Shown here: in pieces, positions 7,162-15,399 of the stretch
Layout of the letters: the number at the start of each line of letters is the position of its first letter
Position numbering within the stretch: position 1 is the first letter of the stretch
DNA from: Streptomyces lavendulae subsp. lavendulae
Lineage (GTDB): Bacteria; Actinomycetota; Actinomycetes; Streptomycetales; Streptomycetaceae
DNA: 64,000 nt
Reading direction: 5' to 3'
Assembly (NCBI RefSeq): GCF_002803845.1
Contig: NZ_CP024985.1
Span: forward strand, 7,389,501 to 7,453,500
Position numbers and translations under genes: made by a program
Notes under the pieces: generated by a model
What the model was told of the DNA's origin: nothing
The model's database searches: none
Seen by the model: only the letters and a program-made list of their open reading frames with translations

Positions 7162-9891
7162 ATGCGTAGATCCAGAGGGCTGGCAGCCGCTCTCGCCCTG
7201 TCCCTGGCAGGCTCCGGCGCGGCCGTCGGCCTCGGCCTCGTAGCGCCGGCGGCGGCCATCACCCCGCCCGTCGCCTTCACCGCCGACCCGCTGCCCACCT
7301 GGCAGCCCAACGGGGTCGTCTGGGCCCTCGCCGAGGCCGGCGGCACGGTCTTCGCCGGCGGCACCTTCTCCACCGTCCGCCCGCCCGCGGGCGGCGGGGG
7401 CGCCGAGCAGCCGGCGGTGAACTTCGCGGCCCTCGACGCCGCGACCGGCGCCCCCACCTCCTGCAGCCTGTCGTTCACCATCGGCAGCGGCACCGCCACC
7501 GTCCGCGCGCTCACCCTCTCCCCGGACAAGAAGACGCTCTACGCGGGCGGCTACTTCGGCGCCGTCAACGGCACCCCGGTCTCCAGCATCGCCGCCATCG
7601 ACGTGGCGACCTGCACGGTGAAGCAGTCCTTCCGCCCCGCCTTCGCGGCCACCGTCCGCGCCATCGCCGTCACCGACGACACCGTGTACGCGGGCGGCGA
7701 CTTCCTGACCGTCGCCGGCCAGCCCCGCCAGCGCTTCGCGGCGGTCGACGCGGCCGACGGGGCACTGCGCCCCTTCCGGGCAGACGCCGACGACCCGGGC
7801 CGCGCCGTGGAGGTCACCCCTGACGGCAGGAACGTTTTGCTGGGCGGGGACTTCTTCACCGTCAACGGGACGAACACGCACGCCCTCGCCGTCGTCGACG
7901 CCGCCAGCGGGGCCCTCACCAAGGCCTACCCGGGCTTCATCGAGACCAACTCCGTGGTCAAGGACATCGCCACCGACGCCACCGGCTTCTACACCGCCAA
8001 CGAAGGCACCGGCGGCGGCGTCTTCGACGGCCGCATCGCCCTGAACCTGTCCGACTTCGGCCAGCGCTGGCGCGACACCTGCCTGGGCGCCACCCAGGCC
8101 GTCCTGCCGTACCGGAGCGTGCTCTACAGCGCCTCGCACGCGCACGACTGCTCCAGCGTCGGCGAGTACCCCGACGGCCAGCGCCACCACCTCCTCGCGC
8201 AGCCGACCTCGGCCGTCGGCAAGCTGGGCTGGGCCCCCGACACCAACGACGGCATCGGCGAGGGCATCGGCCCACGGGTGATGGCCGTCGGCTCCAAGGC
8301 GGGCACGGACTACCTGTGGGTCGGCGGCGAGTTCACCACCGTCAACGGGGCGGCGCAGCAGAGCCTGACGCGCTTCTCCTCCACCGGCGACACGGGCGCC
8401 CCCACCACCCCCGTGGCGAGCGCGGCGGCCTTCCGGCCCGGCGAGGTGCAGGTGCGCTGGCGCACCAGCCTCGACCTGGACGACAGCGCCCTGACGTACC
8501 GGATCTACCGCAACGGCGCGGCCACCCCGATCGGCACGGTCACCGCGGACTCGCTGTTCTTCAAGCGCCCGCAGGCCTCCTGGACCGACACCACCGCCCA
8601 GGCCGGCCAGTCGTACACCTACCGGGTCACGGCGACGGACGCCGCGGGGAACGTCAGCGCCCCCTCGGGCACCGTCTCCGTGACCGTCCCGGTGACGGCG
8701 GACGCGTACCCGAGCCAGGTCCGCGCGGACGGCGCCCAGCTCTACTGGCGCTACGACGAATCGTCCCTGCCGTACGTCGCGGACTCCTCCGACGGCAACC
8801 AGGCGGGCGTGCACCAGAACGCCCCGGCGCTGCGCCAGTCCCCCGGGGCGGTCGGCGGCGCGAGCACGGCGATCGGCTTCAACGGTACGAACGCCCACGT
8901 CTACGGGGACCGCAGGCAGAGCATCGGCAGCACCTACAGCATCGAGACCTGGTTCAGGACGGCCACCACCCAGGGCGGAAAGCTGATCGGCTTCGGCAAC
9001 CAGCAGATCAACGGCAGCAGCCAGTACGACAAGCACGTCTACATGACCGATGACGGCCGGCTGGTCTACGGCGTCTACACCGGCGCCACCCGCACCATCA
9101 CCACCACCGCCTCCTACAACGACGACAAGTGGCACCACGTCGTCGCCACCCAGGGCCCCGGCGGTATGACCCTGTACGTGGACGGCGCGCAGAAGGGCAC
9201 GCTGAACGTCACCACGCACGAGAACTTCTCCGGCTACTGGCGGGTCGGCTTCGACGGCCTCGGCGGCTGGCCGGACCGCCCCACGAGCGAGCACTTCGCG
9301 GGCCTGATCGACGAGACCGCCGTCTATCCGGGAGTTCTGAGCGCGGCGCAGGTGCAGCACCACTACGCCCTCGCCTCCGCCCCGGCCGACACCGTCGTCC
9401 AGCTCACCGCGTCCGAGGACACGTACGCCAACGCGGGCGCCCCGGACGGCAATTTCGGCACCTCCGGCTCCCTCGCGGTGCGCGGCACCTCCCTGTACGC
9501 GAGCTACCTGCGCTTCGCGCTGCCCGCCGCGCCCGCCGGGACGGTGCTCAAGTCGGCCACGCTGAGCGTGAAGACGAGCACGATGGCGGGCGCCGGGACC
9601 ACGGACACCGTCTCGGTGGTGCCGGTGACCGGCGCGTGGACGGAGGCCGGGACCACCTACAACAACCGTCCGGGCCTGGGCTCCACGGCCCTCGGCGGCT
9701 TCCCCGGCATCCCCGACGGATCGGCGGTCCACACGGCCGGACTGGACACGGCCGCCGTCGCGGGCGCGCTCGGCGGCTCCTGGTCCCTGGCGCTCACCAG
9801 TGCCGGGACGGACGCGCTGTGGCTGTGGTCCTCGGAAGCCGCCGCGAACGAGGGGACGCCGCGGCTGACGCTGACCTTCGGCGCGCCGTAG
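7162..9891 (+). CDS. Large exported protein: beta-propeller-like region, Fn3, LamG and DNRLRE (CBM96-like) domains
   Basis: A 909-residue secreted multidomain protein. Signal peptide, residues 1-34. Residues about 40-410 contain recurring blades with phrases such as V-Y-A-G-G-D-F, F-A-A-V-D-A-A-D-G and V-G-G-E-F, typical of a delta-60/propeller-like fold. A fibronectin type III domain follows (about 412-515; YRIYRNG, YTYRVTATDAAGN). A LamG/concanavalin-like domain occupies about 525-738 (YSIETWFRT, KWHHVVATQ, LYVDGAQKG, GLIDETAVYPGVLS). The C-terminal 165 residues form a DNRLRE/CBM96-like domain (EDTYANAGAPDGNFG, SYLRF, W-T-E-A-G-T-T-Y-N-N-R-P). Such proteins are associated with cell surfaces or polysaccharide binding. 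No catalytic residues were identified. Start: the ATG preceded by GGGGGG; the frame extends upstream without homology. Confidence 0.85.
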   Translation: MRRSRGLAAALALSLAGSGAAVGLGLVAPAAAITPPVAFTADPLPTWQPNGVVWALAEAGGTVFAGGTFSTVRPPAGGGGAEQPAVNFAALDAATGAPTSCSLSFTIGSGTATVRALTLSPDKKTLYAGGYFGAVNGTPVSSIAAIDVATCTVKQSFRPAFAATVRAIAVTDDTVYAGGDFLTVAGQPRQRFAAVDAADGALRPFRADADDPGRAVEVTPDGRNVLLGGDFFTVNGTNTHALAVVDAASGALTKAYPGFIETNSVVKDIATDATGFYTANEGTGGGVFDGRIALNLSDFGQRWRDTCLGATQAVLPYRSVLYSASHAHDCSSVGEYPDGQRHHLLAQPTSAVGKLGWAPDTNDGIGEGIGPRVMAVGSKAGTDYLWVGGEFTTVNGAAQQSLTRFSSTGDTGAPTTPVASAAAFRPGEVQVRWRTSLDLDDSALTYRIYRNGAATPIGTVTADSLFFKRPQASWTDTTAQAGQSYTYRVTATDAAGNVSAPSGTVSVTVPVTADAYPSQVRADGAQLYWRYDESSLPYVADSSDGNQAGVHQNAPALRQSPGAVGGASTAIGFNGTNAHVYGDRRQSIGSTYSIETWFRTATTQGGKLIGFGNQQINGSSQYDKHVYMTDDGRLVYGVYTGATRTITTTASYNDDKWHHVVATQGPGGMTLYVDGAQKGTLNVTTHENFSGYWRVGFDGLGGWPDRPTSEHFAGLIDETAVYPGVLSAAQVQHHYALASAPADTVVQLTASEDTYANAGAPDGNFGTSGSLAVRGTSLYASYLRFALPAAPAGTVLKSATLSVKTSTMAGAGTTDTVSVVPVTGAWTEAGTTYNNRPGLGSTALGGFPGIPDGSAVHTAGLDTAAVAGALGGSWSLALTSAGTDALWLWSSEAAANEGTPRLTLTFGAP

Positions 9892-9914
9892 CACCGGGAC
9901 GGTCGCGACGGCAG

Positions 9915-9944
9915 GGGGCGCGGACCCGTCGGGGTCCGCGCCCC
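9915..9944. terminator. Terminator hairpin after the LamG/DNRLRE gene
   Basis: A perfect 13-base-pair stem (GGGGCGCGGACCC / GGGTCCGCGCCCC) with a four-base GTCG loop begins 24 bases after the stop codon. Confidence 0.82.
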
Positions 9945-9976
9945 TCCGCGTGCGCCCGCCCGCGCCTCCTACGCGG

Positions 9977-10138
9977 GCCCCCGTGGTGCACGTGTGCCGG
10001 CACCTGCCGGAGCAGATCGGCGACGTGCGCCTCCTGCAGCGCGTAGACCACGCTGCGCCCCTCGCGCCGGCCCGTGACCAGGTCGAGGTGGCGCAGCAGG
10101 CGCAGGTGGTTGGAGACGGCGGGCCCGGGAACGACGCC
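9977..10138 (-). pseudogene. Truncated ArsR-family regulator (winged-helix remnant)
   Basis: Read on the minus strand, this stretch encodes the second half of an ArsR/SmtB winged helix: P-A-V-S-N-H-L-R-L-L-R-H (recognition helix), then L-D-L-V-T-G-R-R-E-G-R-S-V-V-Y-A-L (beta wing) and Q-E-A-H-V-A-D-L-L (last helix). The N-terminal third is missing: directly upstream is the stop codon of the next gene, leaving no room for it. Beyond P-A-H-V-H-H-G-G the frame runs on into low-complexity sequence without a proper end. Only a GTG internal to the domain could start translation. I therefore read it as a deletion remnant, not a functional regulator. Confidence 0.7.
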
Positions 10139-10145
10139 CCCGCGG

Positions 10146-10628
10146 TCAGCCCGCGGGCCCGGGCGGCGGGCGGTGCGCGGGTTCCACCTCCAGGAAACGG
10201 CGGCCCCGCGGGCCCCGGTACAGCAGGCATTCCCAGCCGTGCCGCTCCAGCTCCGCCGCGCAGGCCGTCAGCCGCTCCCGCTCCTCCTGCGCGGCCCCGC
10301 CCCCGGGCGGCCCCGGCCAGCTCACCTCGACCCGGTCCGGCCCCGCCCCTGCCGCCGCCACCCGGTAGCCCGACCGGCAGCGCCGCCCCCCGGCGTCCAC
10401 CGCCGACGGCGGGAACCCGGCCGCCTCCAGGACCAGCGCCACCGCGCGCGGCGCCGCCCGCAGCTCCCAGGGCGCGGGCACGTCCTCCCGGCCGACGAGC
10501 AGGCGCCGGATCCGCAGCAGCCCCTCGTACGCGGTCCGCAGCTCCGCCGCCCGCGCCGGGCCGCCGCCGCTCTCCGGGCCGTCGCCGCTCGCGGGCTCGA
10601 AGCCCCGCTCCCGCTCCGCGTCCGGCAC
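10146..10628 (-). CDS. Hypothetical protein, function unknown
   Basis: A protein of about 160 residues. A charged, low-complexity N-terminus (VPDAERERGFEPASGDG) precedes a helical segment (AAELRTAYEGLLRIRRLL) and a small alpha/beta C-terminal part with S-G-Y-R-V-A and R-F-L-E-V-E-P. No known domain was recognised. The GTG start was chosen because AAGGGG lies 10 bases upstream and homology-like sequence begins there; the frame continues 32 codons further. It is divergent from a small membrane protein gene and follows, on the same strand, the promoter side of the ArsR remnant. Codon use supports a real gene; the role is not inferable. Confidence 0.6.
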   Translation of the reverse strand: MPDAERERGFEPASGDGPESGGGPARAAELRTAYEGLLRIRRLLVGREDVPAPWELRAAPRAVALVLEAAGFPPSAVDAGGRRCRSGYRVAAAGAGPDRVEVSWPGPPGGGAAQEERERLTACAAELERHGWECLLYRGPRGRRFLEVEPAHRPPPGPAG

Positions 10629-10717
10629 CCCGCACCACCCCTTCTGAGTACATCGTGCGCAACGGCCTGAGTATGCGCGCCGATTCCCGGCCGCGACGCC
10701 GCTGCTGGAATGGCGGC

Positions 10718-11029
10718 ATGACACCGGTGACCGCCCCCGACCCCGCCCCCACGACCCACCCCCGCCTGCGGCAGGTGGGCGCCGCGGGCTCCGCGCTGGC
10801 CGTGGCCCTGGTGCCGCTCGTCGTGGGCGTGCTCGTCGCCAAGGGGATGGCGGCCGACCCGCACGCCCCGGTCAACGCCCTGATCAGCGGCGGCGGGCAG
10901 CGGGCCGGGCTGCCGCGCGCCGAATGGCGCCGCCGCGGCCACGACACGGTACGACGGCTGCGGACCGTCCGCCGCGAAACGATCCGCCGCTGCGCCCACG
11001 CCCGCGGCCTGCGCCGTCCGGCCGCCTGA
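10718..11029 (+). CDS. Small single-pass membrane protein
   Basis: A 103-residue protein with one strong hydrophobic segment (about residues 20-42, LAVALVPLVVGVLVAKGMA). A Pro-rich N-terminal tail precedes it and a highly basic Arg-rich C-terminus follows (RRRGHDTVRRLRTVRRETIRR). By the positive-inside rule the Arg-rich tail should be cytoplasmic. No enzyme motif was found. It is divergent from the preceding hypothetical gene across about 90 bases that must contain both promoters. The function is unknown. Confidence 0.6.
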   Translation: MTPVTAPDPAPTTHPRLRQVGAAGSALAVALVPLVVGVLVAKGMAADPHAPVNALISGGGQRAGLPRAEWRRRGHDTVRRLRTVRRETIRRCAHARGLRRPAA

Positions 11030-11112
11030 GCGGCCGCGGACGCCGTTCGCGCCGATGCGGGCGCGCACGCCGTTCGCGCCGATGCGGCCGCGCACGCCTT
11101 CGTCCGCCGGGG

Positions 11113-11484
11113 TCAGGCAACCGGGCCGGGCCGGTCGCCGGTCGCCGCGTGGAGCGCGGCCGCCAGCCGGTCGCGGGCCTCGGTCTGGGCCGCGATCCGC
11201 CGGTCGAGGACCGCGAGACGCTCCAGCGCCACCCGCAACCCCTTGTCCGAGGGCGGCGCGGCGGCCACGTCCCCGTCGAGGCAGGGCAGGAACACGCGTA
11301 CGTCGTCCAGCGTGAGCCCGGCGGCCAGCAGGCGGCGGATGTTGCGGACCCGCACCACGGCCCGCCCGTCGTAGACGCGGTAGCCGTTGTGGGCCCGCTC
11401 GGAGGAGATCAGCCCGGCCTGCTCGTAGTGCCGCAACGCGCGTGCGGTCGTACCGGTCGCCCCGGCCAGCTCGCCGATCCGCAC
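11113..11484 (-). CDS. MerR-family transcriptional regulator
   Basis: A 123-residue MerR regulator. The winged HTH is at the N-terminus (V-R-I-G-E-L-A, T-T-A-R-A-L-R-H-Y-E, G-L-I-S-S-E-R-A-H-N-G-Y-R-V-Y). A long dimerisation helix follows (ALERLAVLDRRIAAQTEARDRLAAAL). There is no separate effector domain and no obvious metal-binding cysteine set: a single Cys sits in F-L-P-C-L-D. The start at the GTG with GGGAGG 8 bases upstream matches the usual MerR beginning. An alternative GTG 30 bases earlier overlaps the stop of the SDR gene as GTGA. Either way it is co-transcribed with the upstream SDR, and the perfect palindrome before that SDR is its likely operator, making it a probable autoregulated switch for the oxidoreductase. 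Confidence 0.85.
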   Translation of the reverse strand: MRIGELAGATGTTARALRHYEQAGLISSERAHNGYRVYDGRAVVRVRNIRRLLAAGLTLDDVRVFLPCLDGDVAAAPPSDKGLRVALERLAVLDRRIAAQTEARDRLAAALHAATGDRPGPVA

Positions 11485-11510
11485 GTCCCCCGCCTCCCGA
11501 GCCGCTTCCC

Positions 11511-12320
11511 TCACGCCACCACCGCACCGCCGTCGACCGGGAGCACCACACCGGTGACGAACGACGCGGCCGTAGCCGCGAGTTGGGTGATGGCCCAGGC
11601 TACCTCCTCGGGACGGCCGATCCGGCCCAGCGGGGTGTGCGCCACCTGCCACGCCCGCACCGAGGCCCTGCGCTCCGGCGTCAGCCCCTGGTGCTCGCCG
11701 ATGGGGGTGTCGATCGCGCCCGGGGCGACCGCCACCACCCGGATCCCGCGCGGTGCCAGCTCCACCGCCCAACTGCGGGTGAGCAGTTCCAGGGCGGCCT
11801 TGGTCGCCGCGTAGACCGAGTTGCCGGGCCAGGCCCGCTGTCCCACCGAGGTGCTGACGTTGACGATCACTCCGCCCGACGCCTCCAGCAACGGCAGCGC
11901 GGCCTGTGCCAGCAGGACGGGGGCGACGAGGTTGACCGAGAGCTGCGCGGTGATCAGCTCCGGTGTCAGCGTGCCCAGGGCGCCGGCGCGCACGATGCCG
12001 GCGTTGTTGACCAGCACGTCGAGGCGCCCGTACCGCTCGGACACGGCCCGCGCGAGCCGTTCGGGCGCGTCCCCGTCGGTGATGTCGAGGGGCAGGGGAG
12101 TGATCCGGTCGTGCCCGGCCGCGGTGTCCCGGAGCGGTTCGGGCCGCCGTCCGACGGCCACGACGCGGGCGCCCGCGGCGGCGAAGGCGCGGGCCGTGGC
12201 CCGGCCGATGCCGCTGCCGGCGCCCGTGACGGCGACGACCCTCCCGGCGGGGTCCGCGCCCCGCCCGCCGCTGTTGCTGCTGTTCGTGCTGTTCGGGTTC
12301 TCGCTGTCCATGCCGGTCAT
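11511..12320 (-). CDS. Short-chain dehydrogenase/reductase
   Basis: A 269-residue SDR. The Rossmann motif T-G-A-G-S-G-I-G is at about residues 33-40, N-N-A-G at 106-109, the catalytic Ser in V-S-T-S, and the YxxxK pair in V-Y-A-A-T-K. The P-G-A-I-D-T-P segment and a C-terminal V-D-G-G are typical of classical SDRs. The R-R-P pattern after the second strand (V-A-V-G-R-R-P) suggests NADP(H). The N-terminal 25 residues (MTGMDSENPNSTNSSNSGG) are unusually polar and Asn/Ser-rich; translation could begin at the internal Met4. It is the first gene of a two-gene unit with the MerR regulator and is preceded at once by a palindromic operator. The substrate is unknown. Confidence 0.88.
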   Translation of the reverse strand: MTGMDSENPNSTNSSNSGGRGADPAGRVVAVTGAGSGIGRATARAFAAAGARVVAVGRRPEPLRDTAAGHDRITPLPLDITDGDAPERLARAVSERYGRLDVLVNNAGIVRAGALGTLTPELITAQLSVNLVAPVLLAQAALPLLEASGGVIVNVSTSVGQRAWPGNSVYAATKAALELLTRSWAVELAPRGIRVVAVAPGAIDTPIGEHQGLTPERRASVRAWQVAHTPLGRIGRPEEVAWAITQLAATAASFVTGVVLPVDGGAVVA

Positions 12321-12325
12321 CGTGC

Positions 12326-12351
12326 GACCCTGCCGCCTGCGGCAGGGTCAA
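12326..12351 (-). promoter_or_regulatory. MerR-type operator/promoter before the SDR-MerR unit
   Basis: A perfect dyad, GACCCTGCCGC and GCGGCAGGGTC with a two-base centre, ends 5 bases before the SDR start codon. Its upstream edge overlaps TTGACC, a good -35 hexamer on the minus strand. This arrangement of a dyad lying inside the promoter spacer is typical of MerR regulators, which untwist an over-long spacer. The very short distance to the ATG suggests a leaderless transcript or use of the downstream Met. Confidence 0.72.
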
Positions 12352-12370
12352 CCCGGCCCGGTCCGCGGGA

Positions 12371-13204
12371 TCAGGGCAGCAGCGGCTCCTGGAGCTCGGT
12401 GACCCACCGGTCCCGGTCCTCGGGGCAGTCCAGGTTCAGCTCGCGCGCGTAACCGGACGAGCGGTGACCGTTCGCGTCGATCCACCGGGCCAGGGCCTGC
12501 GCGGTCGGCAGCACCCCGTCCATCGACCCTCGGTGCACCACGGTCGCCGCCCGCTCGACCCCGGGCAGTTCGACGATCCGCACCCCGCCCCCGAGGTCCT
12601 CGGCGCGGACGGCGGCGGCGACCGGGAGCCCGGCGTGCACCAGGACGGATCCCGGCTCGCCGCCGGGAGCGGGCTCGTAGTGGGCCAGGCCCGGACCCGT
12701 CGGGACCACCCCGGCGCGCTCGATCCGGGAGCACAGGTCCTCGTACAGCGGGCCGATGACCGGCCCGATGTCCTGGGGGGCGTAGCTGGCGGCGACCCCG
12801 GTCAGTTCCGCCAGGCGGACCGGCGGCAGGCTCTTGACGACGATCTCTTCGGTGGACATGGTTCCCTCGTTCTCGATGGACCGGAGCCTCGTCTCGACCT
12901 GCGTGAGCCGGGCGGCGGCCTCGGCCGCGGCGGTCTCCAGCTCCGCGCGGCGCAGCCGCAGCATCCCGCGAAGCTCCTCCGCGCTCACCTTCGCGTCGAG
13001 GATCGTCCCCACCTGTTCGAGGCTGAAGCCGAGCTCCTTGAGCGCGATGACGCGGTTGAGGCGGGCGAGCTGCCCGGCCTCGTAGGACCGGTAGCCGGTC
13101 ACGGGGTCGACACGTGCGGGGCGCAGCAGTCCGAGGGCGTCGTAGTGACGCAACATGCGGACCGACACCCGGCCGTGCTTGGCGAAATCTCCGATGCTGA
13201 ACAT
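12371..13204 (-). CDS. MerR-family regulator with GyrI-like effector-binding domain
   Basis: A 277-residue drug-sensing MerR regulator of the BmrR/BltR type. N-terminal HTH: M-F-S-I-G-D-F-A-K, S-V-R-M-L-R-H-Y-D-A-L-G-L-L and V-D-P-V-T-G-Y-R-S-Y. The coiled-coil helix spans about residues 75-115 (GMLRLRRAELETAAAEAAARL). The C-terminal GyrI-like/bacterial effector domain covers about 120-275 (EIVVKSLPPVRLAEL, H-Y-E-P, V-V-H-R-G-S-M). Family members bind bulky cationic or aromatic ligands and activate efflux or detoxification genes. The start has GGAG 7 bases upstream; the nine-codon upstream extension is not used. A dyad within a TTGACC promoter lies just upstream, so autoregulation is likely. 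Its targets could include the neighbouring SDR or the MFS exporter. Confidence 0.9.
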   Translation of the reverse strand: MFSIGDFAKHGRVSVRMLRHYDALGLLRPARVDPVTGYRSYEAGQLARLNRVIALKELGFSLEQVGTILDAKVSAEELRGMLRLRRAELETAAAEAAARLTQVETRLRSIENEGTMSTEEIVVKSLPPVRLAELTGVAASYAPQDIGPVIGPLYEDLCSRIERAGVVPTGPGLAHYEPAPGGEPGSVLVHAGLPVAAAVRAEDLGGGVRIVELPGVERAATVVHRGSMDGVLPTAQALARWIDANGHRSSGYARELNLDCPEDRDRWVTELQEPLLP

Positions 13205-13223
13205 GACGCTCTCCAGTGGACGG

Positions 13224-13245
13224 CCTGACACGGTGTGAGGGTCAA
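13224..13245 (-). promoter_or_regulatory. MerR-type promoter/operator of the GyrI-like regulator
   Basis: The dyad CCTGACAC-GGTGTGAGG (one mismatch between arms) lies directly downstream of a minus-strand TTGACC (-35), about 20 bases before the start codon. A weak TCCACT (-10) sits 19 bases from the -35, the over-long spacer characteristic of MerR-activated promoters. Confidence 0.62.
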
Positions 13246-13270
13246 GTCTCCACGGAGGCGGGAGGTCGGG

Positions 13271-13747
13271 TCAGCGCCCGTACTGGCGCACGCACAGGTC
13301 GACGACCGACGGCGGGAGCGCTCCTTCCGCCGCGGCGCACAGCTCTTCCCCGCGCGGCGTCCTCGGCACCGCCGGCCGGGGCACGTGGGGCGGCGCCGGC
13401 CCCAGCGGCCGTACCCGCCGGGGTACCGCCGGCTTCGCGGGGCGCTCGGCGGGCCGGTGGACGGCCGGCGGGGGCGCGGGCGCGGGCTCCGGTCCGGCCG
13501 CCGAGGGAGTGGGGTCCGTCTCGGGGAGTTCGCCCAGCGGCAGCGGCAGGGAAGCACCCGGCGGCGCCTCGGCGGCCCGGTGGGCGGGGGCGACGTCGGG
13601 TCCGTCGGCCGTGTCGGGGGCGTCGACGGGCGGCACGGAGCCGCGCGCCGGGCCGGGGCCGCCGGACTCCGGGGTGACGGAGACGCACCCGGCGCTCGCG
13701 AGGAGCGCCAGGAGGGAGAGGGGCAGGGCGGCCCGGCGTAACTGCAT
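13271..13747 (-). CDS. Proline-rich lipoprotein, function unknown
   Basis: A 158-residue predicted lipoprotein with lipobox L-A-S-A-G-C (Cys20). A long Pro/Ala-rich stretch follows (about residues 27-125) with the phrase L-P-L-P-L-G-E-L-P-E-T. It ends in a compact conserved-looking tail, E-L-C-A-A-A-E-G-A-L-P-P-S-V-V-D-L-C, where two cysteines may pair. The same architecture, order and tail recur in the lipoprotein about 11 kb away (24734-25351), so the two are paralogues and the tail is probably the functional part. It would be anchored to the outer face of the membrane with the Pro-rich region spanning the wall. It is divergent from the MFS gene. Confidence 0.72.
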   Translation of the reverse strand: MQLRRAALPLSLLALLASAGCVSVTPESGGPGPARGSVPPVDAPDTADGPDVAPAHRAAEAPPGASLPLPLGELPETDPTPSAAGPEPAPAPPPAVHRPAERPAKPAVPRRVRPLGPAPPHVPRPAVPRTPRGEELCAAAEGALPPSVVDLCVRQYGR

Positions 13748-14029
13748 CCGACCACCATGCCGTAGTCCGGGGCGGCCGGGTTCCGCGGCTCACGCGTCCG
13801 GGTGAAACCGCCCGGGGACGCGGGCGCGGGAGCGGAAGGGGACACCTCGTTGCCGAATCGATCCTTCACGGGGAGGCCGCACCCGCCGCCGACGGTCGCA
13901 GAATGGGGCACGAACGCGATCGGCACGGCACGGCAGTGCGGGAGCCGGGGGAGGCGCGACCCCCGGATCCTGGTGCCGCCGTGCCCCGTTCACCCGTCCG
14001 CCCGCCCGCTGTCGTACGGAGTGCCGAGC

Positions 14030-15355
14030 ATGACCGAACCCGCCGCGTCCAGTGTTCCCGAACCGGGCCGAGAGCCCGGCCCCGAAGCCGAGCCCCGCAG
14101 GGGATGGGCGGCCGTCTCGGCCGTCTCCCTCGGCATCTTCTGCCTGATCACCTCGGAACTGCTGCCCATCGGACTCCTCACCCCGGTCGGCACCGCCCTC
14201 GGCGTCTCCGAGGGGACGGCGGGCCTCATGGTCACCGTCCCCGGGGTCGTCGCGGGCCTCTGCGCGCCCCTGGTGGCCGTCGGCGCGGCCCGCCTCGACC
14301 GCCGCCACGTGCTGTGCGTCCTGGTCGCGCTGATGGCCGTCGCCAACCTGGTCGCCGCCCTCGCCCCGGACTTCGCCGTGGTGCTGGCCGCGCGCCTGCT
14401 CGTCGGCGTCAGCGTCGGCGGGTTCTGGGCCATCGCGGGCGGCCTCGCCGTCCGGCTGGTGCCCGCGCACCACGTCCCCCGGGCCACGGCCCTGATCTTC
14501 GGTGGAGTCCCCACCGCCTCGGTGCTCGGCGTCCCCGCCGGGACCCTGCTCGGCGAACTCGGGGGCTGGCGGACCGCCTTCGCGGCGGTCGGCGTCCTCG
14601 GGGCCGTCACGGCCGCCGCGCTGCTCCTGCTGCTGCCGCCCCTGCCGACGGCCCGCCGCGTCACCGCGCGCGAACTGCCCGCCCTGCTGCGCCGCGACCG
14701 CGGGGTCCGGACCGGGGTGATCGTCACCTTCTTGGTGGTCACCGGTCAGTTCGCCGCGTACACCTTCGTCCGCCCCGTCCTGCGGGAGGTCTCCGGCATC
14801 GACGCCTCCCACGTCAGCACCCTGCTGCTCGGCTACGGCCTCGCGGGGGTCGCGGGCAACTTCCTGGCCGGCCCGCGCGACGCCCGTCGTACGCTGCTGG
14901 CCGTCAGTGTCACCCTGGGGGCGGTGCTGACGCTGATCGCCCTGCTGCCCGGGGCCGTCGCCGGGACCGGCCTGCTGCTGGTGTGGGGGCTGGCGTACGG
15001 CGGGGTGTCGGTCAGCCTCCAGGGCTGGATGCTGAAGGCGGCTCCGCGGGCCGCCGAGGCCGCCTCCGCCCTGATGGTGGCCATGTTCAACTTCGCGATA
15101 GCGGCGGGCGCGCTCGTCGGCGGGCTCGCCGTGGACGGGATCGCCGTGCGGGCCGCCCCGTTGGGCGGAGCCGTCCTGATGGCGGCCGCCGCGGCGACGG
15201 TGGCGTTCTCGCTCCTGTGGGGAGGGGGCGGACGCCGGGGGCCCGGGCCGGGCGGAGGTGTTCCGGAGCGCGCGGACAACGGGACGGCGGAGCCGGGGAG
15301 TCGGGCCCGTCCCGCACAGAAGGGAAGGATGGGGCGGATCGGACATCCGGCTTGA
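14030..15355 (+). CDS. MFS transporter, DHA1-type drug/metabolite exporter
   Basis: A 441-residue major facilitator with 12 predicted membrane helices between about residues 22 and 400. The first is SLGIFCLITSELLPIGLL, a signature of DHA1 exporters related to NepI/PbuE and chloramphenicol-resistance proteins. The A-motif-like loop G-A-A-R-L-D-R-R lies between helices 2 and 3, and the motif-C-like G-G-V-P-T-A-S-V-L-G-V-P-A-G-T in helix 5, a hallmark of exporters. A polar Gly/Pro-rich tail of about 40 residues ends the protein. The ATG chosen has CGGAG about 10 bases upstream; the open frame reaches further back. It probably exports a drug, nucleoside or sugar by proton antiport. Substrate unknown. 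Confidence 0.88.
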   Translation: MTEPAASSVPEPGREPGPEAEPRRGWAAVSAVSLGIFCLITSELLPIGLLTPVGTALGVSEGTAGLMVTVPGVVAGLCAPLVAVGAARLDRRHVLCVLVALMAVANLVAALAPDFAVVLAARLLVGVSVGGFWAIAGGLAVRLVPAHHVPRATALIFGGVPTASVLGVPAGTLLGELGGWRTAFAAVGVLGAVTAAALLLLLPPLPTARRVTARELPALLRRDRGVRTGVIVTFLVVTGQFAAYTFVRPVLREVSGIDASHVSTLLLGYGLAGVAGNFLAGPRDARRTLLAVSVTLGAVLTLIALLPGAVAGTGLLLVWGLAYGGVSVSLQGWMLKAAPRAAEAASALMVAMFNFAIAAGALVGGLAVDGIAVRAAPLGGAVLMAAAAATVAFSLLWGGGGRRGPGPGGGVPERADNGTAEPGSRARPAQKGRMGRIGHPA

Positions 15356-15399
15356 CCGGAGCGCCCCCGGACGGAAAGAGTCCGCTCAAGAGGCACCAC

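Noticed and set aside
6934..10947. A 1337-codon minus-strand frame opposite the LamG/DNRLRE gene
   Set aside because: Composition is Gly/Val/Asp-rich and lacks domain motifs; it mirrors the plus-strand gene whose multiple domains are recognisable. It is a GC-driven shadow.
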